Shown here: in pieces, positions 35,339-45,593 of the stretch | How positions within the stretch are numbered: position 1 is the first letter of the stretch | Layout of the letters: each line of letters opens with the position of its first letter | Assembly: GCF_014048475.1 (NCBI RefSeq) | Contig: NZ_NWUS01000001.1 | Span: forward strand, 248,001-312,000 | Direction of reading: 5' to 3' | Source of the DNA: Bombella favorum | Lineage (GTDB): Bacteria; Pseudomonadota; Alphaproteobacteria; Acetobacterales; Acetobacteraceae | Length of the DNA: 64,000 bases | Position numbers and translations under genes: made by a program | Notes under the pieces: generated by a model | Databases searched by the model: none | Told to the model about the DNA's origin: nothing | What the model saw: only the letters and a program-made list of their open reading frames with translations

Positions 35339-36538
35339 TTAGACGAGTTTCAGTTCCTTGGCAATTGTGCCGAAGGTTTCTACTGCCTGATCAATCTCGG
35401 TAGCGGAATGTGCCGCCATGACAGAACAGCGCAGCAGCGGTCTGTTGTCAGGAGTCGCCGGAGGCAGGGAAAGATTGACATAAACCCCGGCATCTAGAAG
35501 GGCATTCCAGAAGGTAATGGCCTGCGGAATGTCTTCCAGAGTAACGGCGATAACAGGAGAAATGAAGTTACTCGTATTCAGTCCGACTGATTTAAAGCCT
35601 TGATGCAGACGGGCTGCGTTCTCTTGAAGCTTTTGGCGCAGATCGGGACGATTTTCGACCTCTTTCAGCGCCGCTAAAGTCGCTGCAATGATTTCAGGCG
35701 GTAGGGAAGCCGTGAACATATAAGGCCGAGAGCAAAGCCGCATGAGATCAATCTCATCATGATCTGTTACGCAATAGCCCCCAACAGTCCCAAGTGATTT
35801 GGAGAATGTACCGACAATGAAGTCAATGTCATCCTCACAGCCCTGCATCTCTGCAACGCCACGGCCATGATCGCCCAGAACACCAAAGGAATGAGCCTCA
35901 TCAACCATGAGAGGGATGTTGTGACGTTTCTTGACTTCCACAAAATCCTTGAGGGGAGCAATGTTCCCCGTCATGGAGTAGATACCTTCAGCGATGATCA
36001 GGCGAGCTCCAGTCGTTTTGTCCGTTCTAGCGACACGTTTTTCCAGGTCAGCTGGATCATTATGGCGGAAACGGATAACCTGTGCACCGGAGAGGCGGGC
36101 CCCATCATAAATGGAGGCATGACTGTCAGCATCAAGGAAGAGAATATCATCCTTGTTTACAAGGGCTGAAATCGTCCCCAGATTGGCTTGATAGCCCGTC
36201 GAAAAAATCATGGCATGTTTTTTTCTGAAGACGGAGGCTAGAGCTTTTTCTAGTTTCTGATGCAGGCCGAACGTGCCGTTGGCAATACGGGATCCTGTTG
36301 TACCGACACCCATGGTTTTTGCTGTGTGGATGGCCGCATCCTGCGCCGCTGCGGACTGACTGAGGCCCAGATAGTTATTGGTCCCGAAGAGAAGCGTCTC
36401 CCGCCCTTCAATAATGCCTATTGTAGCTGAAAGGGGGCGCTCTATTACAACACCGAAGGGGTTTCTCGGGCTTGTAGTCATCAGGGAGTCATAGTTTCCC
36501 TTCAGAGCAGCATATTTGTCAAAAATTCCGACACTCAT
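35339..36538 (-). CDS. spt: Serine palmitoyltransferase
   Basis: This PLP-dependent alpha-oxoamine synthase of 399 residues condenses serine with a palmitoyl thioester to make 3-ketosphinganine, the first step of sphingolipid synthesis. The PLP lysine is Lys247 in GTFSKSLGTVGGY, with Asp213/His216 in VDEAHSFG and His140 in DADSHASIYDG. The STGYQANLG and SRPYMFTASLPP blocks match bacterial serine palmitoyltransferases, such as the Sphingomonas enzyme, better than the housekeeping KBL or BioF relatives. It is soluble. The start overlaps the ACP gene by ATGA, so carrier and synthase are made together. Confidence 0.93.
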   Translation of the reverse strand: MSVGIFDKYAALKGNYDSLMTTSPRNPFGVVIERPLSATIGIIEGRETLLFGTNNYLGLSQSAAAQDAAIHTAKTMGVGTTGSRIANGTFGLHQKLEKALASVFRKKHAMIFSTGYQANLGTISALVNKDDILFLDADSHASIYDGARLSGAQVIRFRHNDPADLEKRVARTDKTTGARLIIAEGIYSMTGNIAPLKDFVEVKKRHNIPLMVDEAHSFGVLGDHGRGVAEMQGCEDDIDFIVGTFSKSLGTVGGYCVTDHDEIDLMRLCSRPYMFTASLPPEIIAATLAALKEVENRPDLRQKLQENAARLHQGFKSVGLNTSNFISPVIAVTLEDIPQAITFWNALLDAGVYVNLSLPPATPDNRPLLRCSVMAAHSATEIDQAVETFGTIAKELKLV

Positions 36539-36789
36539 GCTTGTTCTGCCTTGATGGCATGCAAGCAGACTGCCAGATCCTTAATGGTGCGGATGTCTGC
36601 AAGTTTGTCGAGAGGCACGGAGACATCAAGCGTATCTTCAATCTCCATCACAAAATTCATGACAGCAAGGCTGTCGAAGGCCAGGTCTTCAACAATCCGG
36701 CTATCGTCGGAAATGTCGCGTGGTACTTTCGGGTTCTCCAGAAGTTTTTGGAGAATCATGTGAGAGATATCAGCAACACTGTCTGTCAT
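36535..36789 (-). CDS. Dedicated acyl carrier protein for sphingolipid synthesis
   Basis: From the ATG at 36789 (AGGGA seven bases upstream) this is an 84-residue carrier protein with attachment Ser40 in EDLAFDSLAVMNFVMEIED. It differs clearly from the housekeeping AcpP, for example FDSLAV instead of ADSLDT. Its place between the acyl-AMP ligase and serine palmitoyltransferase genes shows that it probably carries the acyl chain used for the sphingoid base, as known for the acpR-type ACP of Alphaproteobacteria. Confidence 0.92.
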   Translation of the reverse strand: MTDSVADISHMILQKLLENPKVPRDISDDSRIVEDLAFDSLAVMNFVMEIEDTLDVSVPLDKLADIRTIKDLAVCLHAIKAEQA

Positions 36790-36869
36790 GTTTTGTCCCT
36801 TTGCGACCAAGCGAAGAGGGAAGGATCTCCATGATCCTCTCCCTTGATGGGGAATAGCCCCTTCAGCCT

Positions 36870-38678
36870 TCAGGTGAATTCCCTGTTAAGATACATGGCC
36901 CTAGCACGAGCCCGGGTCAGTTTCCCGGAAGAAGTTTGAGGTAGAGACCGTGGCGGCACCAGAACTACATCTACATCAATACCATGCAGACGGCGGAAGA
37001 GGGCAACCAATTCTTCTTTTAGCTTGTTACGGGTCTCTGCATCTGTATAGCGGCACTGCACTAGAGCCACGACACGCTCTCCCTGACTGTCATCAACAGA
37101 AAATACTGCTACATCGCGAGAGCGGAGCGAAGCTACTTCATGCTCGGCAGCCCATTCCAGATCCTGCGGCCAGATGTTCCGAGCGTTAATGATGATGAGG
37201 TCCTTGGCTCGTCCGGTGATGACAATCTGACCATCTAACATGTAGCCAATGTCGCCGGTGTTCAGCCAGCCATTTCCGGAGAATGCATTGGCCGTTTCTT
37301 CTGGCCGTCTGAAATAACCTTTCATCAGGCTAGGGCCGCGAACATAAACGGTGCCAACCTGACGTTCTTTCAGTACGGCCCCAGTGCCATCCCGAACCTC
37401 AATCTGGTGGTCGGGGAGGCAGACACCACAGAGAACGAAATCACGGGCCGTTTCTGTACTTTCTTCAGCCGGCTGGGCATAATCCTCCCGCTCCATGACC
37501 GAAAGATCGACCGTATCGGTGCGTAGTCCAGTATTGAGAGGGGCAAAGCTGATGGCTAGTGTGGTTTCAGCCATACCGTAGCTGGCAACGAAGGCTTTCT
37601 TGTCGAAGCCTCGTTTGGCGAATGTTTCGGCAAAATTATGGATGATGTGCGGACGGATCATGTCGCCACCGATACCGGCAACACGCCACGAGGATAGGTC
37701 GATATCCTCTCGTGCGCCACGTCGAGCGCAGAGCTCGTAGCCGAAAGATGGGCTGTACGACATGGTAGCTTTGTTTCGGGCGATTAACTCTAGCCAGATA
37801 TGCGGACGCCGTGCGAATTCCCTTGTGGGAAGGAGGTCGACAGACAGCTGGCAGGTCATTGGCGTCAGGAAGAAACCAACCAATCCCATATCGTGATAAA
37901 GGGGTAGCCACGAAACACAGCGGTCGTCACGTTTATCAGAGCTAGGATAAACCTGAAGGCCGTACTGAGCGATGGCATGAGCATTAGCCATACCAGCTTT
38001 CTGCGTTACACTGATACCCATGGGGAAGCGTGTGCTGCCAGAAGAGAACTGGAGGTAGGAGAGGGCATCTTCCCTGATTTCTGGAAGGGGGATGTCCTTT
38101 TCCTCGCAGGTCATTAGTTCGGCAGGTGATCCACCGAAAAGAAGAGGAAAATCAGCAATGATATCGGCTGTCCACCCACCAATGACCTCCGGAACGACAA
38201 CAGCCCGAGCATCGGCGCTTGTAATCATTCCACGCAGTGTCTTGATGTAACCCTCTTTACCGCCGAAAGCGACTGGCAAAGGCAGTGGCGCAGGGACGAG
38301 GCCTGCGTACTGACAACCAAAGAAGATCCGGGCGAAATCCCCATCACTTTCTGCAACAATAGCGACCCGATCACCTGGTTGCAGCCCTATCCCGAGAAGG
38401 CGGCGGGCCGTGGCGTGGGCTTGTTGCCGCAGCTTGCTGTAGGGCAGGACCTCAAGCAGGTCTCCCCGTCCAGAATAGATATTAAATCCACTGGCTCCCT
38501 GTGCTGCGTAATCAAGGGCAGCGGGAAAGCTCGGGAAATCTCCATAACGGCGCTCTATACCAGAGCGGCTGGGCGTGATGGAGAGAGTGGGATTGGGTTT
38601 CTGATTGGCCTCGGTCAAACCTGGACTAGCTCCGTTTGGACCATCGGATTGAACATCCTGAGGCCCCTGCGAAATCAA
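36870..38678 (-). CDS. Fatty acyl-AMP ligase / acyl-ACP synthetase
   Basis: This adenylate-forming enzyme has 602 residues. The motifs YLQFSSGSTRFPMGIS (P-loop), WLPLYHDMGLVGFF (typical of FAAL), YGMAETTLA, GWLNTGDIGYM and the C-terminal lysine segment LPQTSSGKLTRARAR are present. FAALs activate a free fatty acid to acyl-AMP and hand it to an ACP, here most likely the ACP encoded just downstream. It begins the FAAL-acp-spt operon. The first 35 residues are low-complexity and may not be structured. Confidence 0.92.
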   Translation of the reverse strand: MISQGPQDVQSDGPNGASPGLTEANQKPNPTLSITPSRSGIERRYGDFPSFPAALDYAAQGASGFNIYSGRGDLLEVLPYSKLRQQAHATARRLLGIGLQPGDRVAIVAESDGDFARIFFGCQYAGLVPAPLPLPVAFGGKEGYIKTLRGMITSADARAVVVPEVIGGWTADIIADFPLLFGGSPAELMTCEEKDIPLPEIREDALSYLQFSSGSTRFPMGISVTQKAGMANAHAIAQYGLQVYPSSDKRDDRCVSWLPLYHDMGLVGFFLTPMTCQLSVDLLPTREFARRPHIWLELIARNKATMSYSPSFGYELCARRGAREDIDLSSWRVAGIGGDMIRPHIIHNFAETFAKRGFDKKAFVASYGMAETTLAISFAPLNTGLRTDTVDLSVMEREDYAQPAEESTETARDFVLCGVCLPDHQIEVRDGTGAVLKERQVGTVYVRGPSLMKGYFRRPEETANAFSGNGWLNTGDIGYMLDGQIVITGRAKDLIIINARNIWPQDLEWAAEHEVASLRSRDVAVFSVDDSQGERVVALVQCRYTDAETRNKLKEELVALFRRLHGIDVDVVLVPPRSLPQTSSGKLTRARARAMYLNREFT

Positions 38679-38982
38679 AAAAACTTAACCCCTGTTCATA
38701 GGGTAAAGGCCGCTCTGCACGGGCAAAGCAGCATTGCTGTGCCCTGTCTCTAATACAGAATACCCCTCTGCCTCAAGCATATGTCATGATTTTCGCTGAC
38801 AAAATTGTAGATATTAAGAAAGCAACTCCATAAACCGCCCTAAAACTTAGGCGAAAATGCCGGAAAACCGGGGGAAAAAGGCGGGAGATTTTATCATTAA
38901 ATAATAATTTCCAAGGAAGGTATTTCCTGTAAGATCAGCCCTCCTAATCTCGGGGCAGCATAAGGATGAGAGGCCAGAGAAG
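38679..38982. other. Intergenic region between the FAAL operon and alr
   Basis: About 300 bases between two divergent genes, more AT-rich than its surroundings. It holds a small hairpin GGGC...GCCC at 38721-38744 and an AT-rich stretch around 38890-38915. It presumably carries both promoters, but I could not assign -35/-10 boxes with confidence. No gene is seen here. Confidence 0.5.
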
Positions 38983-40059
38983 ATGCATTTCTGCAAGCAG
39001 ACAAGTGCTCGCCTGACGGTAGACCTTGCCGCCATCAGGAAGAATCATGCTTGGTTGGCCAAGCATGTAGAGGGGGCGGAATGTGCTGCTGTCGTGAAGG
39101 CAGATGCCTATGGTCTGGGTATGCGGGAGGTTGCGTCCTGCCTAGCTGACAATGTTCAGACATTCTTCGTGGCGCAGCCGGAAGAAGGGCGTCAGCTCCG
39201 CCGGCTGTTGCCTGAGAAAAAGATTTTTGTGCTGCATGGTTTCGCACCGGGGCGGCCGGAAACGATGGCGGAATATGAATTGGTTCCGGTGCTGAATAGT
39301 TTGGATCAGGTGCGGCAGTGGCGAGCCTTTTGCCAGCGGGAGGGTACGGATCATCCTGCGGCCCTGCAGCTGGATACGGGTATGTCCCGGTTTGGTATTT
39401 CGGAAGATGATTTGGGCGATGAGGTGGTGAGGGGGCTGAAACCTGTTCTTGTCATGAGTCATCTGGCCTGTGCAGATCAGCCTGATGATCCTGCCAATGA
39501 AGAGCAACGCCAGCGTTTTTTGGCCATGAGTGTCGCCTTTCCCGATGTGCCACGCTCATTGGCGGCTTCAGCAGGTATTTTCCTGGGCCCCGACTACCAT
39601 TTCGAAATGGTTCGCCCTGGTATTGCGCTTTATGGTCCTCCGCTTCACGAGGAGACCAATCTGCTTGTTCCAGCTGTAAGGCTTGAGGCCCAAATACTAC
39701 AGGTTCGTACCATCGAAGCAGGAGGTCGTATTGGATATGGCCTGACCTATCGTGCCGTACAGCCTATGCGTGTGGCGACTGTAGGCATTGGATATGCTGA
39801 TGGTATCTTTCGTTCTTTCGCTCGGAACGGAGCTCTCTGGAAGGGAGATATACGATTGCCTGTGCTAGGGCGGATTTCCATGGACAGTCTTTCAGTCGAT
39901 GTCACGCATTTACCTGATGACGCCACGCAGGAAGGGGAGTGGCTGACAGTTATCGGGCCACAGCAGGATATTGCCGATATGGCTGATCATGTTGGTACGA
40001 TTGGTTATGAGGTGCTGACGTCTCTTGGTTATCGGTTTGACCGTTTTTATCAAGGTTAG
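38983..40059 (+). CDS. alr: Alanine racemase
   Basis: This 358-residue fold-type III PLP enzyme converts L- to D-alanine for peptidoglycan. The PLP lysine is Lys39 in VVKADAYGLG, the second catalytic base is Tyr in RIGYGLTYRAV, and LQLDTGMSRFG plus RISMDSLSVDV are conserved. The length is normal. The gene ends about 90 bases before the TPP riboswitch. Confidence 0.95.
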   Translation: MHFCKQTSARLTVDLAAIRKNHAWLAKHVEGAECAAVVKADAYGLGMREVASCLADNVQTFFVAQPEEGRQLRRLLPEKKIFVLHGFAPGRPETMAEYELVPVLNSLDQVRQWRAFCQREGTDHPAALQLDTGMSRFGISEDDLGDEVVRGLKPVLVMSHLACADQPDDPANEEQRQRFLAMSVAFPDVPRSLAASAGIFLGPDYHFEMVRPGIALYGPPLHEETNLLVPAVRLEAQILQVRTIEAGGRIGYGLTYRAVQPMRVATVGIGYADGIFRSFARNGALWKGDIRLPVLGRISMDSLSVDVTHLPDDATQEGEWLTVIGPQQDIADMADHVGTIGYEVLTSLGYRFDRFYQG

Positions 40060-40146
40060 ACAAGGCGGCACCTGTTGCAGGCGTTTATGCAAGGTGGTTT
40101 TTCATCTTGACGGAGCGGCGTAGGCTCGATACGCAAGAAAGATGGC

Positions 40147-40236
40147 CCGGGGGTGTCCTGTCTTTAGTCAGGGCTGAGACGGTAAATACCGAACCCTTTG
40201 AACCTGATCCGGGTCATGCCGGCGAAGGAACGGGAA
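40147..40236 (+). promoter_or_regulatory. TPP riboswitch (THI element)
   Basis: The core of the thiamine pyrophosphate aptamer is well kept. GGGCTGAGA and CCGAACCC form one arm. GAACCTGATC, then the GGGTCATGCCGGCGAAGGAA stretch, forms the pyrophosphate-sensing arm and closing helix, with GGGGGTG at the 5' side. It directly precedes the thiC remnant, so it once controlled the thiamine operon that is now broken. I cannot tell whether the expression platform still works. Confidence 0.93.
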
Positions 40237-40243
40237 AATGTAG

Positions 40244-41654
<1,411 letters not shown>

Positions 41655-41762
41655 CCCTCCTTCAGTTGGCATAATTTTATAAAATAGCTGAACTCATACC
41701 TGCTCTTACTCCAAAGGGAAAAAGTTATTCCATTCATCTTTATAAAAAGACGAAACATTTAG

Positions 41763-42123
41763 GTGAGAACATATGAGGGTACCGTAAAAGCCGGTAGCCT
41801 TGTTCTTTCAGCAGCACGTGACCGAAGTGAGATCATCCGTTTTGGTCGCTGTACACAAGAACATCAAATTGTAGATGAGAGCAGACTGGACAGGTTAGAG
41901 TCTGATCTGGGTGGCCGTTTCCAAGAAGGATTGGTTCTATCCTCGAGAAGCACATATCGACCCTCGTCGAGCTCTTCCAGCTTTAGAGGCGTACTTAAAA
42001 AGCGCAGGAGGTGTGGTAAGCCGTGGTGTCGAGGTTCAAGCAGAAGAGTTAAAGGAAGATATCATCGTGGATTGTTGCGGTCTTGCGGAACGAGCAGACC
42101 TACCTGCATTGAGAGGTGTGCGT
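41763..42123 (+). pseudogene. thiO: thiO fragment (glycine oxidase)
   Basis: Two out-of-frame pieces read as the middle of a ThiO flavoprotein: AGSLVLSAARDRSEIIRFGR through DLGGRFQEGL, then after a frameshift near 41920 FYPREAHIDPRRALPALEAY and DIIVDCCGLAERADLPALRG. The N-terminal FAD-binding GxGxxG part and the C-terminal half are absent. The remnant runs straight into thiE sequence. Confidence 0.8.
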
Positions 42124-42581
42124 CTTTTGGTGCGCTATTAGTAGTTAATGACCATTGGAAAATTGCCTTGGAGGAGGGAGCTCCTTACATCCATCTTGGT
42201 CAGGATGACCTGAAAACGGCAGATGCAACTCGTATTCATCAAGCTGGTGTGAAGTTAGGGATTAGTACTCATGATCATATGGAGTTAGGGAAAGCTCGCG
42301 CCATTCGACCAGCTTATATTGCACTAGGGCCCATCTGGGGAACCACGCTGAAAGTAATGCCTTGGCGTCCACAAGGGATAAATCATGTGAAGCTGTGGTC
42401 TATGTTTGCTGAACCCCATTCCTCTCGTGGCAATTGGTGGCATTACAGCATAACGAGCTCCGGCTTGTCGTATGGCGGGAGTTGCAGCGGTGTCCGCTGT
42501 TAGTGATATTTTCCGTAATGGCGATCCAATAGCGCAGATCCATCATTGGCGGAAATGTCTGCAGGAAGGGAACGCCTGATG
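42124..42581 (+). pseudogene. thiE: thiE fragment (thiamine-phosphate synthase)
   Basis: Recognisable pieces are LVVNDHWKIALEEGAPYIHL, GQDDL, LGISTHDHMELGKARAIRPA and YIALGPIWGTTLKVMPWRPQG. After a frame change come MAGVAAVSAVSDIFRNGDP and QIHHW, the usual ThiE end. The N-terminal third is gone; it appears to have been lost together with thiS, thiG and the end of thiO by one deletion. The end touches the thiF start codon (TGATG). Confidence 0.85.
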
Positions 42582-43509
42582 TCCCGTTATGATAGTCAAA
42601 TGATTTTGCCAGAAATCGGCGAGATAGGGCAAGCTAGATTAAAGCGGGCAAGGCTTTTGGTTGTTGGGGCAGGGGGGCTTGGCTCGACTCTTTTGCCTAT
42701 ATTGGTTGGAGCTGGTGTTGGTCACATTCATATCATGGATGACGATGTTATCGAAGAAGACAATCTTTATTGGCAAACACTTTATAGCATGGAGGATATA
42801 GGTCGCAATAAAGCTATCGTGGCCGTATCTTGTTTGAAGGGCCTTGAACCCTGATGTTTCCCTTATAACCCATCCGGTTGGCGCACAAGCTGACACGGTG
42901 GCGTCAGTCATGGAAGAGCTGTGCGAGATAAGTGGAGAAGAGGACTATCTGGCCGTATTGGATACGGCTGATAATTTTGCCACTACTCATATGTTGAGCG
43001 ACTTTTGCCAATGTATGACGTATTCTCTCATTAGTGCATCAGTCATTCATTGGATGGGATATGCGGCGATCTTCTGTGCTGAAGTACCTAGTTATCGGGC
43101 AGTTTTCCCCGATATAGGTCAGAATATGCAGGACTGTCGGACAGCGGGTGTCTTAGGGCCTGTCGTAGGGTTAATTGGGTTGTTGCAGGCCCAGCTGTGC
43201 TTATCGCATATTCTCAGAGTGATACCATCTCCGGGTCGGACAGCTGTATCATTGGAATGCAAAAACAATGCGGATGAGTTCGTTATTGTTATAGATGTCC
43301 GTTCTTTCGGGGAAAAACCGACCATATCGTACAAGAATTTACACTTCGTACCATTAGATCATTTGATCAGATTAAAGAAAGTGGATGTGAAGAAGGATAA
43401 GAGAGTGGTTCTTTGTTGCCAGAGTGGCCTTCGATCTGCACGGGCAGCGATTCTGCTATATCGACAAGGGTATAAATTCTTGGCTCTTTTAGCTGTTAAG
43501 CACCAGTAG
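42579..43509 (+). pseudogene. thiF: thiF/moeB-like gene with frameshift (E1-like adenylyltransferase plus rhodanese)
   Basis: The first part, MSRYDSQMILPEIGEIGQAR with the nucleotide motif VVGAGGLGSTLLP, stops at a TGA near 42854. The reading continues in another frame from LNPDVSLITHPVGA through DTADNF, PSYRAVFPD and GPVVGLIG to a C-terminal rhodanese-like domain with CCQSGLRSARAAILLYRQGY. One frameshift near 42840-42850 separates the two. The usual zinc-site cysteines are not obvious (FCAEVPSYRAVFP). It activated the sulfur carrier ThiS, whose gene is no longer present here. Confidence 0.82.
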
Positions 43510-44057
43510 TAGAAGAGGGGCGCATATATGGCGGGTCGTACCTCAGTGGATATGCGCTGACCGTTGTTACAGCTGTCATTGCTCAAAGTAGTTATCGGGT
43601 ATTTAAAAGGTTGTCGGTATTAGCAGAGATGATTGTTGCGCATTGATGCGATTAAAATAGGACTATTACCTTAAGTAGAGAGCGTGCAGGCTGTATCGGT
43701 TTTTTTGCAAATAAAATAGCCATTTGCTGTTATGTTAGGCTAGTACGCAGCACTGTCTCGTAGATGAGATTGTTTCTTGTATGATGAGAGAACATATTTT
43801 TCCGTATATTAGCTTGGTAACTCCCAGTTTGTCTGAAGCCGCTCGGTTGTTAGAGGGAGGGGGTAGCCCAGGCACGGGGTGAAATGTTTTTACAGGCGGG
43901 GGCATTACGGAAGTTGGGGATAGCCAACTGAAAACGTAAGCTTTGATTTGTTGATAACTGAAGATGGCACCATACGCTGGTATGAGGCAGAACGAATTGT
44001 TACATCTCATGGCCGAGGAACAGGCTGTACGTTAGTGTCAGCTTTGGCATTTCTTTA
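43510..44057 (+). pseudogene. thiD: thiD remnant (HMP kinase)
   Basis: Scattered pieces in different frames look like ThiD. These are GGSYLSGYALTVVTAVIAQS near 43530, a DAIKIGLLP piece near 43650, ISLVTPSLSEAARLLEGGG near 43815, and LITEDGTIRWYEAERIVTSH followed by GRGTGCTLVSALAFL near 43950-44055. The last is the anion-hole motif GTGCT. Several stops and frame changes intervene. This is the most decayed part of the old thiamine operon, and the rest of this stretch up to 44188 holds no gene I recognise. Confidence 0.72.
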
Positions 44058-44113
44058 ATAAATCATACAAAGAGTTATGTTGCCTAGGCATTGTGGACTG
44101 CTAATAAGTTGGC

Positions 44114-44127
44114 ATAATATATATTAT
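44114..44127. repeat. Perfect AT palindrome upstream of the POT gene
   Basis: ATAATATATATTAT is its own reverse complement and lies about 60 bases before the transporter start. It could be part of the transporter promoter (-10-like TATTAT) or an operator; this is a guess from composition. Confidence 0.35.
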
Positions 44128-44188
44128 ACGACTTTTATATGAGCGAACAGTACTCCCATATGGATGCTTGTGATGCTATAAAACCTCT

Positions 44189-45574
44189 ATGACTGACGAT
44201 CCAGCCAACATATTGTCCAATAACAAAAGTGAGCCTACCTCTAACATATTAGGCCATCCAAAAGGCTTGTGGGTCTTATTCTGGACGGAAGGTTGGCTTT
44301 CTTTCGCACAATACGGAATGCTTTCCATATTAGTGCTATATTTAAAGGACATTTTTCAACACCCTGAACGAGCTCAAAAAATCATTGGGCTCCCTTCCCT
44401 CTTGGCTATTAATCATAGTTTCTATGCGCCAAAAGGATTAGATGCCACGGCTGGCAGTCTTTCGGGGCTTATAATGGCTGTTATTTTTGCTGCTCCATTT
44501 ATTGGAAGCTTTATAACTGATCGTGGCCTTGGCAGAACCCGTTCTACCATCATAGGTATCAGCTTACTAACAATCAGCTTCGGTCTTATGGAAGAAGAAA
44601 CCTGTTTTGTTCTAGCGCTATGGTTGTTCCTTGCCGGGGTCGGTTTTTCAGGTAGTTTGAAGGCACAGGTTGGAGCTTTATACGATCTCGAAGATCGTCG
44701 CCGTTCTGATGCTTACCAACTTTATAGCCAGAGCATACAGATCATGGCTATTATCTCTCCCCTACTCTGCGCTTTTCTGGGAACAATAGCTTGGCGTTGG
44801 GCTTTTATGGCAACAACCTGCGGTATGATTATGGGGTTAGCCGGCTATCTTATGGGACGAACTTATCTTCCAATAGAAATAAGCTTCCCGGATCCGACAA
44901 AGACCATCCAAGCTAGAAGCTGTTCCAAATTAGAAAAACAGCGTATTTTCTTTTTGCTCTGGATAGTAGGGTTATTTGCGCTTGGTATTCTTCCTAACCA
45001 AGAAATTATGGACGGCTATCTTCTTTGGGGGGAAGAACATTACCAGCTAACAGTACTCGGAATTACATGTCCTGTGAGTACACTCGTATCACTGGATAGT
45101 GTAATAAGCATGATTACAGGGTTTCTAGTATTATGGTTCTGGCGTTGGTATGATTACCGATATGGTGTAGTCCGTGATATGACGAAAATCATCATCGGCA
45201 GTGCTATTGCTACAATAGGACCACTTTTCCTTATTGCAGGAGAATATGTCCAACCGGCTCCCCATCAAATAAGCCTATGGTGGGGTGTAGCTTTTCATAC
45301 AATCAACGATATTGGTTGTGGGATGACCTTCCCTATTGGGATGGCGCTTTTCTCTCGGTATGCACCCGAGCGACATAATACGACATTGATATCCTGCTTT
45401 ACGCTTCATATTTTTCTAGGAAATCTAATGGTCGGTAAGCTGGCCGGAATGTTGCATCAGATTCCGGATATTATATTCTGGTCCCTTCACTCAGGGGCGG
45501 CTTTGCTTTCTACTGTTGGGTTAATAGCGTCCAGCCGGATCAGTAGCCGCCTATTTGCTGTGGTACCTTCCTAA
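44189..45574 (+). CDS. POT/PTR2-family peptide transporter, divergent
   Basis: This 461-residue membrane protein has about 12-14 hydrophobic segments and a POT-like start: HPKGLWVLFWTEGWLSFAQYG followed by MLSILVLYL. The conserved FIGSFITDRGLGRTRSTIIGISLL loop and a C-terminal GMTFPIGMALFSRYAPERH segment are present. In POT proteins the first helix normally reads TExWERFxYYG, which couples proton entry. Here it is TEGWLSFAQYG, so the second Glu and the Arg are lost. The gene is more AT-rich than its neighbours and has no clear ribosome site. Substrates could be peptides or another solute; proton coupling may differ. Confidence 0.75.
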   Translation: MTDDPANILSNNKSEPTSNILGHPKGLWVLFWTEGWLSFAQYGMLSILVLYLKDIFQHPERAQKIIGLPSLLAINHSFYAPKGLDATAGSLSGLIMAVIFAAPFIGSFITDRGLGRTRSTIIGISLLTISFGLMEEETCFVLALWLFLAGVGFSGSLKAQVGALYDLEDRRRSDAYQLYSQSIQIMAIISPLLCAFLGTIAWRWAFMATTCGMIMGLAGYLMGRTYLPIEISFPDPTKTIQARSCSKLEKQRIFFLLWIVGLFALGILPNQEIMDGYLLWGEEHYQLTVLGITCPVSTLVSLDSVISMITGFLVLWFWRWYDYRYGVVRDMTKIIIGSAIATIGPLFLIAGEYVQPAPHQISLWWGVAFHTINDIGCGMTFPIGMALFSRYAPERHNTTLISCFTLHIFLGNLMVGKLAGMLHQIPDIIFWSLHSGAALLSTVGLIASSRISSRLFAVVPS

Positions 45575-45593
45575 CCCCTCTCGCTTTTGAAAG

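Noticed and set aside
42844-43509. Open frame as a stand-alone rhodanese-containing protein
   Set aside because: It is the downstream part of the frameshifted thiF and starts within conserved ThiF sequence; no start site of its own is evident.
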